Shown: positions 11,181-22,639 of the stretch, in pieces
Layout: every line of letters begins with the position of its first letter
How positions within the stretch are numbered: position 1 is the first letter of the stretch
Assembly (NCBI RefSeq): GCF_029168945.1
Contig: NC_083602.1
Coordinates: 88,608,027 to 88,672,026 of the forward strand
Source of the DNA: Cannabis sativa
Taxonomy: Eukaryota > Streptophyta > Magnoliopsida > Rosales > Cannabaceae
Direction: 5' to 3'
DNA: 64,000 bases
The notes under the pieces: model-generated
Told to the model about the DNA's origin: nothing
The model's database searches: none
What the model saw: only the letters and a program-made list of their open reading frames with translations
Position numbers and translations under genes: made by a program

Positions 11181-12621
11181 TCATATTTTGAGTACTGAAT
11201 GATTTTCTTTTATTTTTGGGTGAGAAAGTAGTGGTGAGTAGTCCGTACGCTTAATTTCTTTGAGATTATTATTATTATTAGGAGTAGAGGTGATGGGGAA
11301 GAGTTCAAGTGTCTTGAGAGGCTTTCTGTTGCAACAATCAACATCATCATCATCATCATCATCATCATCCATTATCCTCATCCAATCACGATCGTACATT
11401 CTCATCATCATCATCGAATTACCACTCTCATCATTATTATTATTATTATTTATGTCATCATGAATAATATTATTATTCCTCTGATGATTATTAGTAGGAA
11501 TTTCCACTACTTTATTATTCCATGATGATGATGAGTAGTGGTTCAGATGATCATCATCAATCCCTCCCTGCATTTAATTGATTATATTAAAGATTATCAT
11601 TACTTCAACTCAAATTTATTATACATACAAATGCATATATATTATATTTATATTTGAAAGATTTTTTTTTGTCTTATGTACACATATATACATGCATTTA
11701 GAGTACTCACAATAGCTACTCTAAAAAAGAATAAATCCTTAAAATAAAGAAGAGGAGTGCAAAAACTATGTTATATTAATTTGAAGAAAGGTATAGAGAA
11801 TTATATAGTGCTTCTCCACATGTGGAGAAAGACTATTCATGCTTATTTAAATACTATTTTGTTATCATATTTGGTTAATATATATTATATTATTTAAATG
11901 GTTTTGAGAAAAACAAATAGAGAAAGTTTAATGTAAAATAGAAAAAGTTAAATCTTAGAGGAGAAACTAATGGGAGCCTTCTTAGATAGTAACTAAAAAC
12001 AAGTGTCTTTTACAAGAAATATATAGCTCTATTGCTTCACAAAAGTTGTACGTATATATATATACTATTAATTATTAGCAAATAAATTAGTGACTTCATC
12101 AAAAGAGAATATTCTCCATATATTAAACATATAACAAATCAAACACATCATAATATGGTAACTCTTTTAAAAGTACAAGTAATATTACGTACCTGGGGGG
12201 AGATAAAGGAAAGTGGTTGATGAAGAAAAGCACTAGAAGCAGAAGATGAAGTTGTTGGTACAGATGAAAAGTGATGATTAGGAGGAGTAGTAGTGATGAG
12301 TTGGTGGTGGTGAGTATTATTATGATTATGATAAACAGCAGCAGCAGCAGCAGCTAGTTGGTGTTGTTGTTGTTGAAGTTGTTTATAAAGCTTTCTCCTA
12401 AGCTTTTGTCTATCTCTAGCCTTGTGATTTTGAAACCAATAGAAGACATTTTTGCCTTCTATTTTTCCATAAAAGGAGAGATGAGCTGTGATTTGTTGGA
12501 TTTGAGAGGCATTAGGTGTTCTTGTCCCAGCTCTGTACATTTCTTCAAGTATCATAAGTTGTTCTGGTGTTGGACACCATCTTGATGTTGATGATGATGA
12601 AGAATTTGGTGCTGGACTCAT
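11181..12621 (-). CDS. WOX3: WUSCHEL-related homeobox 3 (WOX3/PRESSED FLOWER-type) transcription factor
   Basis: Two exons on the minus strand, 12621-12193 and 11567-11181, joined in phase 0 across a 625-bp GT-AG intron (CAG|GTACGT ... ATGCAG|GG), give 271 residues. The WUS-type homeodomain occupies about residues 14-78: [19 protein letters not shown], then [37 protein letters not shown] and RDRQKL match the WOX3/PRS branch better than WUS, WOX4 or WOX5. The C-terminal part holds the WUS box TLELFPI (11292-11312). In other plants WOX3 proteins act in the nucleus, mainly as repressors, and recruit marginal cells for lateral growth of leaves and floral organs. Odd points are a run of nine Asp, a run of six Ala, Asn/His/Ser-rich linkers and poly-Met, all encoded by trinucleotide repeats. 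Start chosen: first ATG, directly before the homeodomain, as in relatives. Frame is intact. Confidence 0.92.
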
Positions 12622-12864
12622 AATATTTCTCTTTTCAATTATTTGATTTGGGGAAAGACAAAGGTATATAAAGCTATATATATATATATATAAGAAGTGA
12701 GAGTGAGAGAGGAAGTTATTATTAATTACTATACAAGTAGTACTACTTGCTTCATATATATATATATATGATAAAAGGTGAGATTATTAATCAAGAATAA
12801 TCATGATGAGTGGGAGAGACAAAGAGAAGGGAAAAAAAAGAGAGGTTAAAATTAACTTATTAAA

Positions 12865-12887
12865 AGAGAGAGAGAGAGAGAGAGAGA
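12865..12887. repeat. (AG)n microsatellite in the WOX3 upstream region
   Basis: An uninterrupted AG repeat about 245 bp 5' of the WOX3 ATG. On the WOX3 strand it is a CT/TC tract. Such tracts are common in plant promoters and can bind GAGA-binding (BBR/BPC) proteins; here that is only inference. Confidence 0.7.
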
Positions 12888-13079
12888 ATAGTAGTATAGC
12901 TAGCAACAGTTTTGTCATGCTGATGCATATGTCTCCCTCTGAGAGGCATTCAATTCTAGGGGTTTCAGTCCTTCAATTATTATTCATTATAATGCCAATT
13001 TTATTTATTTATTTTCTATCAGCACAACACATAATATATATTAGGGTAACTGGTAACTGGTAACTAATTGTAAGGTATA

Positions 13080-13470
13080 TCATGTTGGTGTTATAAGGGG
13101 TGTTCATACAAACTAATAAACTAAAATCCACCATTAAACCGACCTGACCGTAATTGAATTTTTGGTTCTACATGCTCACAGAATTTGGCATTCGGTTTCG
13201 GTTTCGGTTTTTTTTAACATGGCGCGGTCGATTTTGATTTTTAAAATTAAAAAAGGTTAAACCAAGAAACTGCTAAAAATCATTTAAAACTGCTAAAAAC
13301 TGCCAAAAAATGCTAAAAATTGTACGTCGGGTTTATACAATTATAATTTCTAAACGGTCAGTTATGAATTTCGTAAAATAAGATTTTCGTAAAATAAAAA
13401 ATGTAACCGATCAATTAGTTATAAAATTATAAAAACCGCTAATAACCGACCCATTTTCACCTATTGGTGT
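13080..13470. repeat. Dispersed repeat with CGGTTT-type motifs
   Basis: It begins GGGGTGTTCATACAAACTAA, carries CGGTTTCGGTTTCGG near 13196 and a doubled AACTGCTAAAAA unit near 13270-13300, and ends near CCGACCCATTTTCACC. The pattern (GTGTTC, then repeated CGGTTT / AACCG words) is one I recognise from many plant genomes, but I cannot assign a family. No coding sequence. Confidence 0.4.
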
Positions 13471-13779
13471 GATGTTAAAGTGACAAATATATAGTAATAC
13501 TCAGTGAATAAGTGGTAAATGAAAGAGAAGAAAGATGAGAAGATCACTAGTCTCTAAAAAAAATATACATTTTAATTAGTTATTTGTAACAAAAATTAAT
13601 ATTTATAAATATAATATTAATTTTGTATTTAAATTAAATTGTATATTCAAATATCTGAACAACAGTACTTTTATCTTTTTAGTCAAAAAAAAAAAATGGT
13701 CGCCTGTGTGGAGTGTGGTAGCTTGAATTATAATGTCATCATCACCATATAATTCCTATTATTATTATTATTATTAATA

Positions 13780-13808
13780 TTTATTTATTTATTTATTTAT
13801 TTATTTAT
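13780..13808. repeat. (TTTA)n microsatellite
   Basis: Tandem TTTA/ATTT units, preceded by an ATT repeat at about 13757-13775. Confidence 0.8.
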
Positions 13809-15464
13809 GATGAGAATTGAATTCTCAGCAGAACGAATAAGACACAACTAAGTCGGAATTCTTCAGAGAGAAACACAGACCAGAATGAACGTACACTACT
13901 CTTCTATCTAAACGACTCGCATCTATGGCACGTGTTGGACACGCTCTCTACCTATATATATTACTGTAGTGCTTTTAAATGCATGCATTGTCTTATAAAA
14001 ACAAATGTCAAAATACTTTTTTTTTTTTTAATTAACAAATTGCTTTAAGATTGAATAAATTTATATATATATATATATATAAAGAACAGTATTATTGTAT
14101 TTATTAATTATTAAAGAGCTCATTAAGACTATGCAAAGTCCAGTCGCTATAAAAGAGTTGAAATAAGAAACTTAGACAGGAAAATTATTAATTTTAAATA
14201 AAAAAAAAACACGAGTTAATTCGAAAAGAGAGGATTATAAAGGAGATTAATATGTGAAAATTGTTAACGAATACTATTATGTGAGCTGTCATATGCTATG
14301 CTGGTCATTGATGCATTCATTTTTAAGCTCACATGTTTTAATGGGAAATTTTATTTATTATTTTATTCTTTTGACAAAGTTAACAGAAATATGTTTTTTT
14401 TTTTTAAGAAAAAAGAAATTCTTTTAATGAGAAAAAAATATATATTTTATAAGTTTTTGGCTAGTAAAACATAACTAACTAATAGACATTAAAACATAAC
14501 AATATCAAGCAAACATTATAAAAACTTAACTAACTAATTGTAAGATTCCACTAGTAAAACCGATACATGCAATTATTGTCTATTTTACTCGTTGAAATAT
14601 AAAAAAAAAATAATAAAGTTCAAATATAGCCATTATGTTTTTCACAATTTGAATATTTTGTGTCAGATATATATATATTAATTAATGTGGCGTGGGGTAT
14701 TAATTATACAGTGTGATTACAAATGGCATTATATACTGGTAAGAAAGAGACAAGTAAAAGAGAAATATATGTGTGTGTGACTAGTGATAAAAAATGTACA
14801 ATATTAATATATATACTTTCATTATTGTGATTGAGCTGAAGATTTGCAGTGATTCCAAACATGAATTCCATACATATTGCATGCACCTTTACCAAAGAGA
14901 CTACTTTCTCATGATCTTTCTATAAAACTGTTCTTCTTAAAACTGTTTACAATCAAACCAACTTTTTTGTTTTTTGTTTTTTTTTAATAAAACTGTTTTT
15001 CTTAATTTTAAGTACTTTTTCAACAATATTCATAGTACGTTTATATAGCTTTATTTGATTTTTAATGCTATATACATTAATGGATTTTATATTAGAAAAA
15101 TAAGATGGATATATATATATATAAAAATAAAGCGCGTGTAGGTATAGATAAGTTATATAATTAATAGTGAAAAATTGAAGGGTTGAAATAATCTATAAAA
15201 TGACTGTGGAGAACGTAAGAATTCCACATGCAGAGTCTTACATAACAATAAATGCATGCAGAGAGAGAGAGAGAGAGGAATGCCATGTCTATTTGTTTGG
15301 CTCTCTTTTTGCCTTGTCCCTCTCTTTAACATTCCTTCTATCTCCACCGTTCATCTATTCCCTTTTGCCCTAGTATATAAGAGCATTCTTATTGGGTATT
15401 AGTGGAGCCCAAAATATTTTATAAGTGACATCATACGATTGGTTAGTGATATTTCTTATAAAAA

Positions 15465-16685
15465 TTATTTTCTTAGATTATATGAGACTTGATACTTAAT
15501 TACTCGTGATTTCACACGCAAAGTTTCATTATAGGATGCAATTGTTTCTAGCAAATAATGATTGTCATAAGAATTTAAATAACCAATTTCAATAACATTT
15601 GAATTTAAAAACAAAGTAAACTGATTGTTTCCAAATAAACAACAATATCCAAATTTGTCCAACAAAGAAATAGAAACTAAATTATGTCTAAAAGACGGCA
15701 CAACAAAATTGTCTTTCAAATCCAAATAAAAACCAGTTCCCAATAACAATCTGAAATGCCCAATTGCTTCCACTTCCATCGATTGTCCATCGCCCACAAA
15801 GATGTATCTTCCACCATAAAAATCCTGCATAGAAACACTTATGTGAGTAGTAGCAACAGAATCTATCCACCAAGTGTTTCTAGGTACTGAAACTAAATTA
15901 ACCTCAGAATAGACCAAAGCAAGATTAATAGTTTTCTTTACACGCCATGCGTGATATTTGGCACAATCTTTCTTCACATGTCCAGGTTGGTTACAAAAGA
16001 AACAACCCTTAGAATCATGTTGTTGTTTCTTTTGAATTGGACCTTTAGTAGCTTCATTCTCAAATTTCCTTTTCTTGCCCTTATCCTTAGTGGTAGTGGC
16101 CAAGTTAGCACTTTCAGTTTTGTCCCTTTTCAACCTCTCTTCCTCTTACACACAATGGTAAATATGCTCGTCGAGACTCCATTTCTTCTTTTGACAGTTG
16201 TAACTAATTTTAAATTGGTTAAACTGTGGAGGAAGCGTTAACAAAACCATGAGTACAAGTACATCATCCGAAAGCTCAATCTTAAGTGTCTTTAATCTTG
16301 AGACAATATGATACATTTCTATAATGTACTCCCTTACATTTCCTTGACCCTTATACTTCATGTTCATTAAAGAACCAAGAAGTGTTATCATTTCAACCTT
16401 ATCAGTTTTAGCAAAATGTTCCTCAATTTGTTCAAGGAAATTCTTAGCCATAGTAATCCCTTCGGATTCTGTGCCCCAAAAGGCTTCTGGAATGTTGTGT
16501 TTCATAATCATTAGACTCATGCGATTTGAACGATCCCACCTCTCAAATTCCCTTTTATCATCATGAGAACTTTCCTTAGTGAGAGGTGCGAGTTGTTCAT
16601 TCCTTAGTGCATGGTCTAAATCCATACATCTCAGAACTATAAGTAAGTTCCTTTTCCAATCCTTAAAATTGGTCCCACTAAGCAT
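15465..16685 (-). pseudogene. Copia gag-protease fragment with an internal stop
   Basis: One minus-strand frame of about 406 codons interrupted by a single TAA at 16146-16148, where relatives have Gln; a C-to-T change explains it. N-terminal part: UBN2-type gag (LSGTNFKDWKRN, MTLLGSLMNMKYKG-like region). After the stop: a zinc knuckle CFFCNQPGHVKKDC (CX2CX4HX4C), then a protease region WWIDSVATTHIS, in which the catalytic DSG is changed to DSV. The frame ends near the GAG-pre-integrase region; integrase, RT and RNase H are missing. A primer-site-like sequence lies 2 kb upstream at 18736-18748, so this may be the 5' half of one truncated element. It is non-functional. Confidence 0.85.
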
Positions 16686-18735
16686 AAGAATAAAATTAAT
16701 TTTATCAGATATTGAGGTAGCAGAAGATGAACTAGCTAAATATAGAACAAATAAAACAAGCTCATATTAATATGCATAACTAAACAATAAATTCAAAAAT
16801 TGGTTAATCACATTTCAAGATATCAAACACACATTAATATCAAGTCTTTGGACAGTAATATTAACTGTAAGCGGTACTCTTGGTGTAGCAATCAAATATT
16901 GACAATAAAACTGTGCCAAACAATAGGTCAATCTTTGGACTAACGTATTGCTCACACAAAATACCTTATAATTGTCACACTTTTATTGCCACAGGTATGT
17001 TTGAAATTTAGCGAAATATTCACTTACCTTTGGTTAGTCAATATATGCATCAATATTATAAACACACAACCATCTTAATATTTAAATAAATTAATCTATA
17101 CAAAAAAGATGTACTTTAACGACATATTGTTTCAATTAATTTACTCAAATATTAGACATAAACCAATACCAGAATTTGAGTTAAATTGTTTAAACCAAAA
17201 TATATATTTATCAAACTATAAATATTAAACATAAACCAACACCAAAATTTGAATTGAATCATTTAAACCAAAATATATATTTACCAAACTGTAACATATA
17301 TATATATATTACACAATACTGGAACATGTTATATATACATATGTATAAAACTTTAATAAAATTACAAGCATGTAATTGATAAAGAAAAAGAAAATAGGAT
17401 TGTTCAAACGCATAAGAGCCATACCATAGCAATACCATCAGGAAAAAAAAAAAAAAGAGACCTACTGAAGCCAAAATAGTCGAATAAATATATATATTCC
17501 TACTGAACTGAAGCCTCGATTACATATGGAGCAAGTTCAATTCGTTATATATATATTCAACGAATCAATCCAAATTATAATTGACATATATATACGTTTA
17601 ATTTATCAAAAGTATGGTGACGTACCATAACCATTAATCATAAATAGCCCATTAATTTATCTAATAATTTCATGAACAATATCTGAAGTCAATAATCACA
17701 CCATATATACAATACCCAAAATTCGACAGGAAAACATGTGTCACGATAAAAAAAATGTGAATCGATGCAATATCTTTTTATGGAATAACTCATTAATTAC
17801 GTAAGTATTATAACCCACTAACTGTAAGGTCTTACGTCTTAGGCGAGAAATCAATATACAAACTGACACTTAGTATATTAGCGAGAAACCATATGTCGCT
17901 AAAGGTGAATCGCAAGGCACCGAAAAAAAGTGACACATACCTTAGCTTGAAATAAGCAAACTAAATGTAAAAATCAGATCGACTTAAAGAACAAGTATAT
18001 GCGAGATAACCATCTCGCTGTGAGAAGACTTCCTATATCTTTATTCAACTAACAGGAGCGAGGCTCATAACCCTAGCAAGTCAGAAGATTTCTTTATACC
18101 CGCGATCGATGTAAGACATACATTGTCGACCTCGAAAAGAAGAATGGTCCCAACTCGCTATTGGGATCATTATAATCAAGTTTTTCTGTCGAGACATCTC
18201 CAGGTTCAGCAATTAAAGACGTGTTTAATACACGATATTTCTGACCCAGTAAAAGCGGGAAAATCACAGCTTTATGATTTTCAAAATCATAAACCGCGTT
18301 CACATTACAAAATATGTAATCAAATCTCACGATTTTAGGGATGAAAACTGTAAAATTATTTCGGTCAACTTTGTAATTAATTGCCCACTATGTCATTATA
18401 AATACTGGCAAGCAATCTCAAAAAGGGACGAAAAAACTCATATGAAAGAGTCCTTAAAAAAATACTTAGAAATCTGAATAAGATTGACTCGTGGACTATG
18501 CAGAATTTTAACTGCAAAACCACGTAAAAATTCCTGTGTTCAATTTTTATTTTTCTATAGCTTTTATTTTTTCCGTGTGGAATTATTACCGTGAGACTCA
18601 AATTTAGTGAACGAAAATCTGTGTTAACATACAAATATGTATATATATATATATAAGTAGATCAAAACCTTAATTTTTAAAATTCCAAATTTCATAAATA
18701 AAATCTTCAGATCTTCAATTAATTTAACAAAAGGT
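16686..18735. other. Presumed leader/flank of the Copia fragment
   Basis: About 2 kb between the gag fragment and the primer-like site. No gene recognised. The short frames at 17259-17474 and 18094-18634 have no known domain. Phrases such as GCGAGAAATC / GCGAGAAACC (17842, 17881) recur. It may be leader DNA of the same element or unrelated insertions. Confidence 0.35.
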
Positions 18736-18748
18736 GGCTCTAATACCA
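18736..18748 (-). other. tRNA-Met primer-binding-site-like sequence
   Basis: On the minus strand TGGTATTAGAGCC follows an LTR-like end (..TTAACATG). It differs by one base from the usual TGGTATCAGAGCC. It suggests an LTR to its right (from 18751) and would prime the element whose gag lies at 15465-16685. The LTR's outer end could not be found. Confidence 0.45.
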
Positions 18749-19885
18749 CATGTTAAGATTTATAAAACACTCAAGAAATATATAAATCACAGATTTAAAC
18801 ATATTCCTAAAAATGCTTTAATATAGAAAATCCTAAATCATAAATCTATAGAACCTTTGCTAAATTAAAGAAGAATAAGATGATAAAAGATGAGCGAAAG
18901 TACTAACCTAAAGCCACTGTTGGAGATTGCAGAGAAAATTTTGATCTTCCAAGAATACACTATTTTCTAAAGTATCTTCTCTGATGGGGAAGGAAATAAT
19001 ACATAAACCCATGTGTTTCTTGAGGACCACTACCTATTTATATACTCATCTTAGAATAAGTTTTGGGTATAATTTAGTCCCTCAACAAATTATAAATTAA
19101 CTTATAGTATTTACACTTTATTTCTATGACAATTTAATATCTTTTTTATATCCATAACATAATTGCTTACTTAATTTTGTATCACACTTTATATTAGTTG
19201 AAAAGCTTTTTACCCACTCTCTATCATTTCAAAAGTCCTTTGTTTTTTTTTTTTTTGGTAATGTTTAAATTAGTAGTTATAAGCAAATTAAGCATATAAA
19301 TTTATCAAATAAGAGTACATTATGTTTTTGAGTTGGAAGGTGGTCTTTTTATTTTTTAACATTGACTTTTGATAGGAAGTGATACTTATAATTAACGTCA
19401 CCAAAAACTGTTTTTCCTCAAAAAGAATAACTATTTGTTGGACAGTATTTGTTTTTAATTAGTGTACAGTATCTGAACACCAACAAAATGGACTATTCAT
19501 TTTTTCATTCTTATTATTTCTCTCTTAACAAAATCAACGATTGAGATCACTTCACATAAATCGATATAATGCTCTTTGAATGGGGAGATCAGCAAAATAT
19601 GTCAGTCATTTTTTATTTTATTTTTTCCATTATTAATTGTTTTATTTATTAAAATATTGTGTATGGCATTGGCATTTGGCAGCAATCGCAGTAATTTTAC
19701 ATTACTATTTTTGCTCTATAGGTTGGTAAAAATTGATAATAATAAATAAAATAAGTGAATAAATGTAGCGTAAAGGGGGCTATTGGAGAGTATTATTATG
19801 TACGCCTGAAGTGAAAGGTCACATACATGACACATATATACAATTCTATTCATGTTTTTAACAAGGTTAATGAGAAATTAAGAAA
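18749..19885. other. LTR-like and AT-rich intergenic sequence
   Basis: About 18751-19060 may be the LTR belonging to the primer-like site; nothing recognisable follows. No gene. Confidence 0.35.
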
Positions 19886-19990
19886 ATGCTTATTAGAATT
19901 TTGTTTCTTAATTCTGACATGTATTAAATTATGTTTTTGTAAATTTTTTTAGACCTTCTAAATTATTTTTCGAATTATTGAGATTATTAA

Positions 19991-20651
19991 AGGCTCATTT
20001 GGTACGCTGTATAAGTGTCGTATTGTATTAAATAATAAATAACACTATGTTTGAATTAAACAATGTATTATATCAATTATTACGACCAATTTTTTTAATA
20101 CAATGTATGTTGTATTATAATATTTACAAAGAATTTGGGGTCAACACCAATCTCTGACGCGGACCTAGACCCGGACCCGGGACCCTGGCCTAAACCCCGG
20201 CCTAAACCCAGAACCTGGACCCAGACCCCAGACCCGGACTCGAACCCGGACCCGGACCCAGACCCGGACTTGGACCCGGGACCTCGGACTAGGACCCAAA
20301 CCCAGGACCCAGACTTGGACCCCGGACCCCGTACCCCGGACCCGGACCCAGACCCCGGACCCAAACCCGGACCCAAACCCAAACACGGACCCTGGACTCG
20401 GACCCGAACTCGGACCCGGACCTCAAACTCGGCCCAGAACCCCGGACCCAGACTCCGACCCAGACCCGGTACCCGGGACCTGGACCCGTAGTTGGTGTTG
20501 GGATCAAGTGTATTAAAAATATATTATAACTTTACACAATCAATTAATACAAGTCAATACCAAATATTATATTGTATTAAATAATACTAATACAGTACAA
20601 TACAATACAACACAATCCAATACAATACAATACGGTGTACAAAACGAGCCC
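19991..20651. mobile_element. Tourist/PIF-Harbinger-like MITE containing a GC-rich hexamer array
   Basis: The left end AGGCTCATTTGGTACGCTGT and the reversed right end GGGCTCGTTTTGTACACCGT form the TIR, flanked by TAA on both sides (19988-19990, 20652-20654). The subterminal parts are rich in ATACAATACA words typical of this family. The centre holds the array at 20159-20490. No transposase. Confidence 0.82.
20159..20490. repeat. GACCC(G/A) hexamer array bracketed by an inverted repeat
   Basis: About 330 bp of tandem hexamers of the type GACCCG / GACCCA / AACCCG, with CCTGGACC variants. On the minus strand this is GGGTCC/GGGTCT, so GGG runs recur about every six bases. Immediately outside are inverted copies of GGTCAACACCAA (20139-20150) and TTGGTGTTGGGATC (20492-20505). 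The long frames in it translate as Asp-Pro or Gly-Ser repeats and are not genes. Its GC content contrasts sharply with the AT-rich surroundings. Confidence 0.93.
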
Positions 20652-20948
20652 TAAATTTAAAAATTTCTGTTCAATTTCATACAATTTTACTAACGTTATA
20701 ATTATCTATGAGCCAAATTGTGCCTCTAACTTTAATATGTATTAAATTGTACCCTTCGAACTTTGATATGTACGTATCAATTGTGTCCCCAAAATTATCA
20801 TCCACATCAGGCGCTCGTTAGTAAAATTTGACGAAAGTCCTTAAATCAAACAACTTCAATAATTCTGGAGAATTTTTAAAGACTTGAGAAATTCTAAAGG
20901 CACAATTTGATGTATGTTAAAGTTCAGAAGACAAAAATCTTAATTGGA

Positions 20949-22186
20949 CTTAAGAAAAATTTAGAACCTTGTAAATTTTTGAAAAAATCAAAAAATTTAA
21001 CGCGCTAAAAATAAGGTTCGAACATTCAGTTGAATGCATGTCTATTTTATTTTATATGTATGTAAAACTTGTTGAATATTGCTTTATATATTGTAACAAT
21101 TATCCCAAATTTCTAAAAAATTTGCAAGATAATAACTATATTATACAAAATCATGTTTAAAAATAAAAATAAAATTATAATTATTCAAATATTAAAAATA
21201 CGAAAAATATGTATCGGTGCGCACCTAAAACTGTAGAAGCGCCTATATATACAGAAAAATTCATATCTATATAAAAGTATAAAAAATTTATATAATTTTT
21301 TTTATATAAATAAAAATGAGGGTAGCTAGTGTGCCCTCCATGATTTATGTGGGTCTGCCAGTATTTACGATGTTTGGTAAAATTTAGTATGCTAATATAC
21401 TCAATCGAATCAAGTAATATTATAAAAATAAAAATTATTTTTACGAAAATTAATTTACCAATTACCAAAAAATAATCATTATTTCTATTAGTTAACAATA
21501 AACTGTTTAAAAAATTGCAGACAAACAAAAAAAAAAATTACAATCTAAAAGAAAATAACAAAATTAACAAATAATTTAATGAATAAAAAGCGTTTAATTT
21601 CATCTTTATCCATTCTATCTTTGCAATAATACGATTCCTACTATTCTTCTTCATAATATAATAGCATTACCAAAGAAATCTATATCAATTCGTACTAAGA
21701 TATAAAAATTTCAATCTATATGTAATTTTTTTATATATCCGTGATAATTAAATTTAAGCATATATATACCATTCAACATAAAAATCTTAAATGCAACACA
21801 AATCATAATATTTTTGTCCAATATTAAAATATATATATAATTTTATATATAGTATGATTAATTCTCATTTTTCAGATTTTGAATTAAAAACATTAAATGA
21901 TAGTAATAATTAAGTTTCACAAGAGCATTAAACACAATTTTCATAAATCATAATAATGAAAAAGGAAATTAAATAAATTACATTAATCCTTAGAGAGTTT
22001 CAATATACTTCATTAAAACCCTAGAAAATAATCTTGTTCATGCTTGGCTAAAACATCAATAAAATTAAAAATAACCATAAAAAATAAAGAAAAAAGAAGA
22101 AAGAAAAACTCTAATCTTTCCACGGTGTTCTAAGAGGTCTCCTCCAACTTTCAACCGTCAAAAACTATGTTTATATATATGGATGC
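20949..22186. other. Intergenic AT-rich sequence
   Basis: No gene or defined element. The frame at 21181-21528 is low-complexity with no recognised domain. Confidence 0.5.
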
Positions 22187-22570
22187 ACTTTTAATGAGTA
22201 TTATCCATGAATGGGTAATATTAAAAATTTTTTAGTTTTTATGATTAATTTTTCTATTTAATTAGAAAATTTTTTCATTTTTACATTATATGAACTGAGA
22301 CTAGTTCATCAGTTGAAAAAAAAAAAAAAATTGATAAAAAAGTTGAATTTGTCTTAAATATTTTTTCATATAAATATATTTTTATATAGTGTAAAAAGAA
22401 GTATTTTTTGATATTTTCTTTAATTAAATAGCTAAATTAAGCATAAAATTTAAATTTCTCTTTTATTATTCGCTATCGGACCAAAATCTAATGGTTTAAT
22501 ATTTTTAATATTAATATTTATAGTTAAATTTGTTTATTACCCATTAATGGGTAATACCCATTAAGAAGTA
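22187..22570. repeat. Foldback MITE (AATGGGTAATA arms)
   Basis: The left arm ACTTTTAATGAGTATTATCC then ATGAATGGGTAATA is mirrored by the right arm TTATTACCCATTAATGGGTA followed by ATACCCATTAAGAAGTATT. The core is AT-rich and non-coding. Exact ends and target duplication are unclear. Confidence 0.55.
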
Positions 22571-22639
22571 TTCTATATATGTTTAAAATTGCACTTAAAG
22601 CTCTATTGCGGTGTTCCCTAAAGTGAAAAGACAAAATAA

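Larger units (their letters stand above)
12622..15464. other. WOX3 upstream region and intergenic sequence
   Basis: No gene seen. From the WOX3 start outwards there is a TATA-like (AT)n stretch at about 12674-12693, a second (TA)n at 12756-12770, a (GA)n tract, a dispersed-repeat block (13080-13470), ATT and TTTA microsatellites (13757-13808), and AT-rich sequence with (AT)n at 14060-14080 and a GA tract at 15259-15277. Open frames here translate simple sequence or lack any known domain. Confidence 0.55.
19886..20948. mobile_element. Foldback MITE split by a Tourist-like MITE
   Basis: The left piece (19886-19990) contains TATTAAATTATG and GAATTATTGAGATTATTAA. The right piece (from 20652) contains TTCAATTTCATACAATTTTA, then ATAATTCTGGAG and TTGATGTATGTTAAAGTTCA. 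Both align in order with the intact relative at 521-830, and the break lies exactly at the TAA duplication of the inner MITE. Non-coding. Confidence 0.65.

Noticed and set aside
12803..13063. 86-codon plus-strand frame upstream of WOX3
   Set aside because: It is centred on the GA microsatellite with no domain and lies in the promoter.
17259..17474. Short frame with a hydrophobic start resembling a signal peptide
   Set aside because: The Phe run comes from a poly-A tract on the other strand; no downstream domain.
20159..20490. Interstitial telomere repeat
   Set aside because: The unit is GGGTC(C/T), not the plant TTTAGGG.
20095..20507. Several overlapping open frames (Asp-Pro and Gly-Ser repeats)
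   Set aside because: They arise from the hexamer array in every frame; no start context, domain or codon pattern of a gene.
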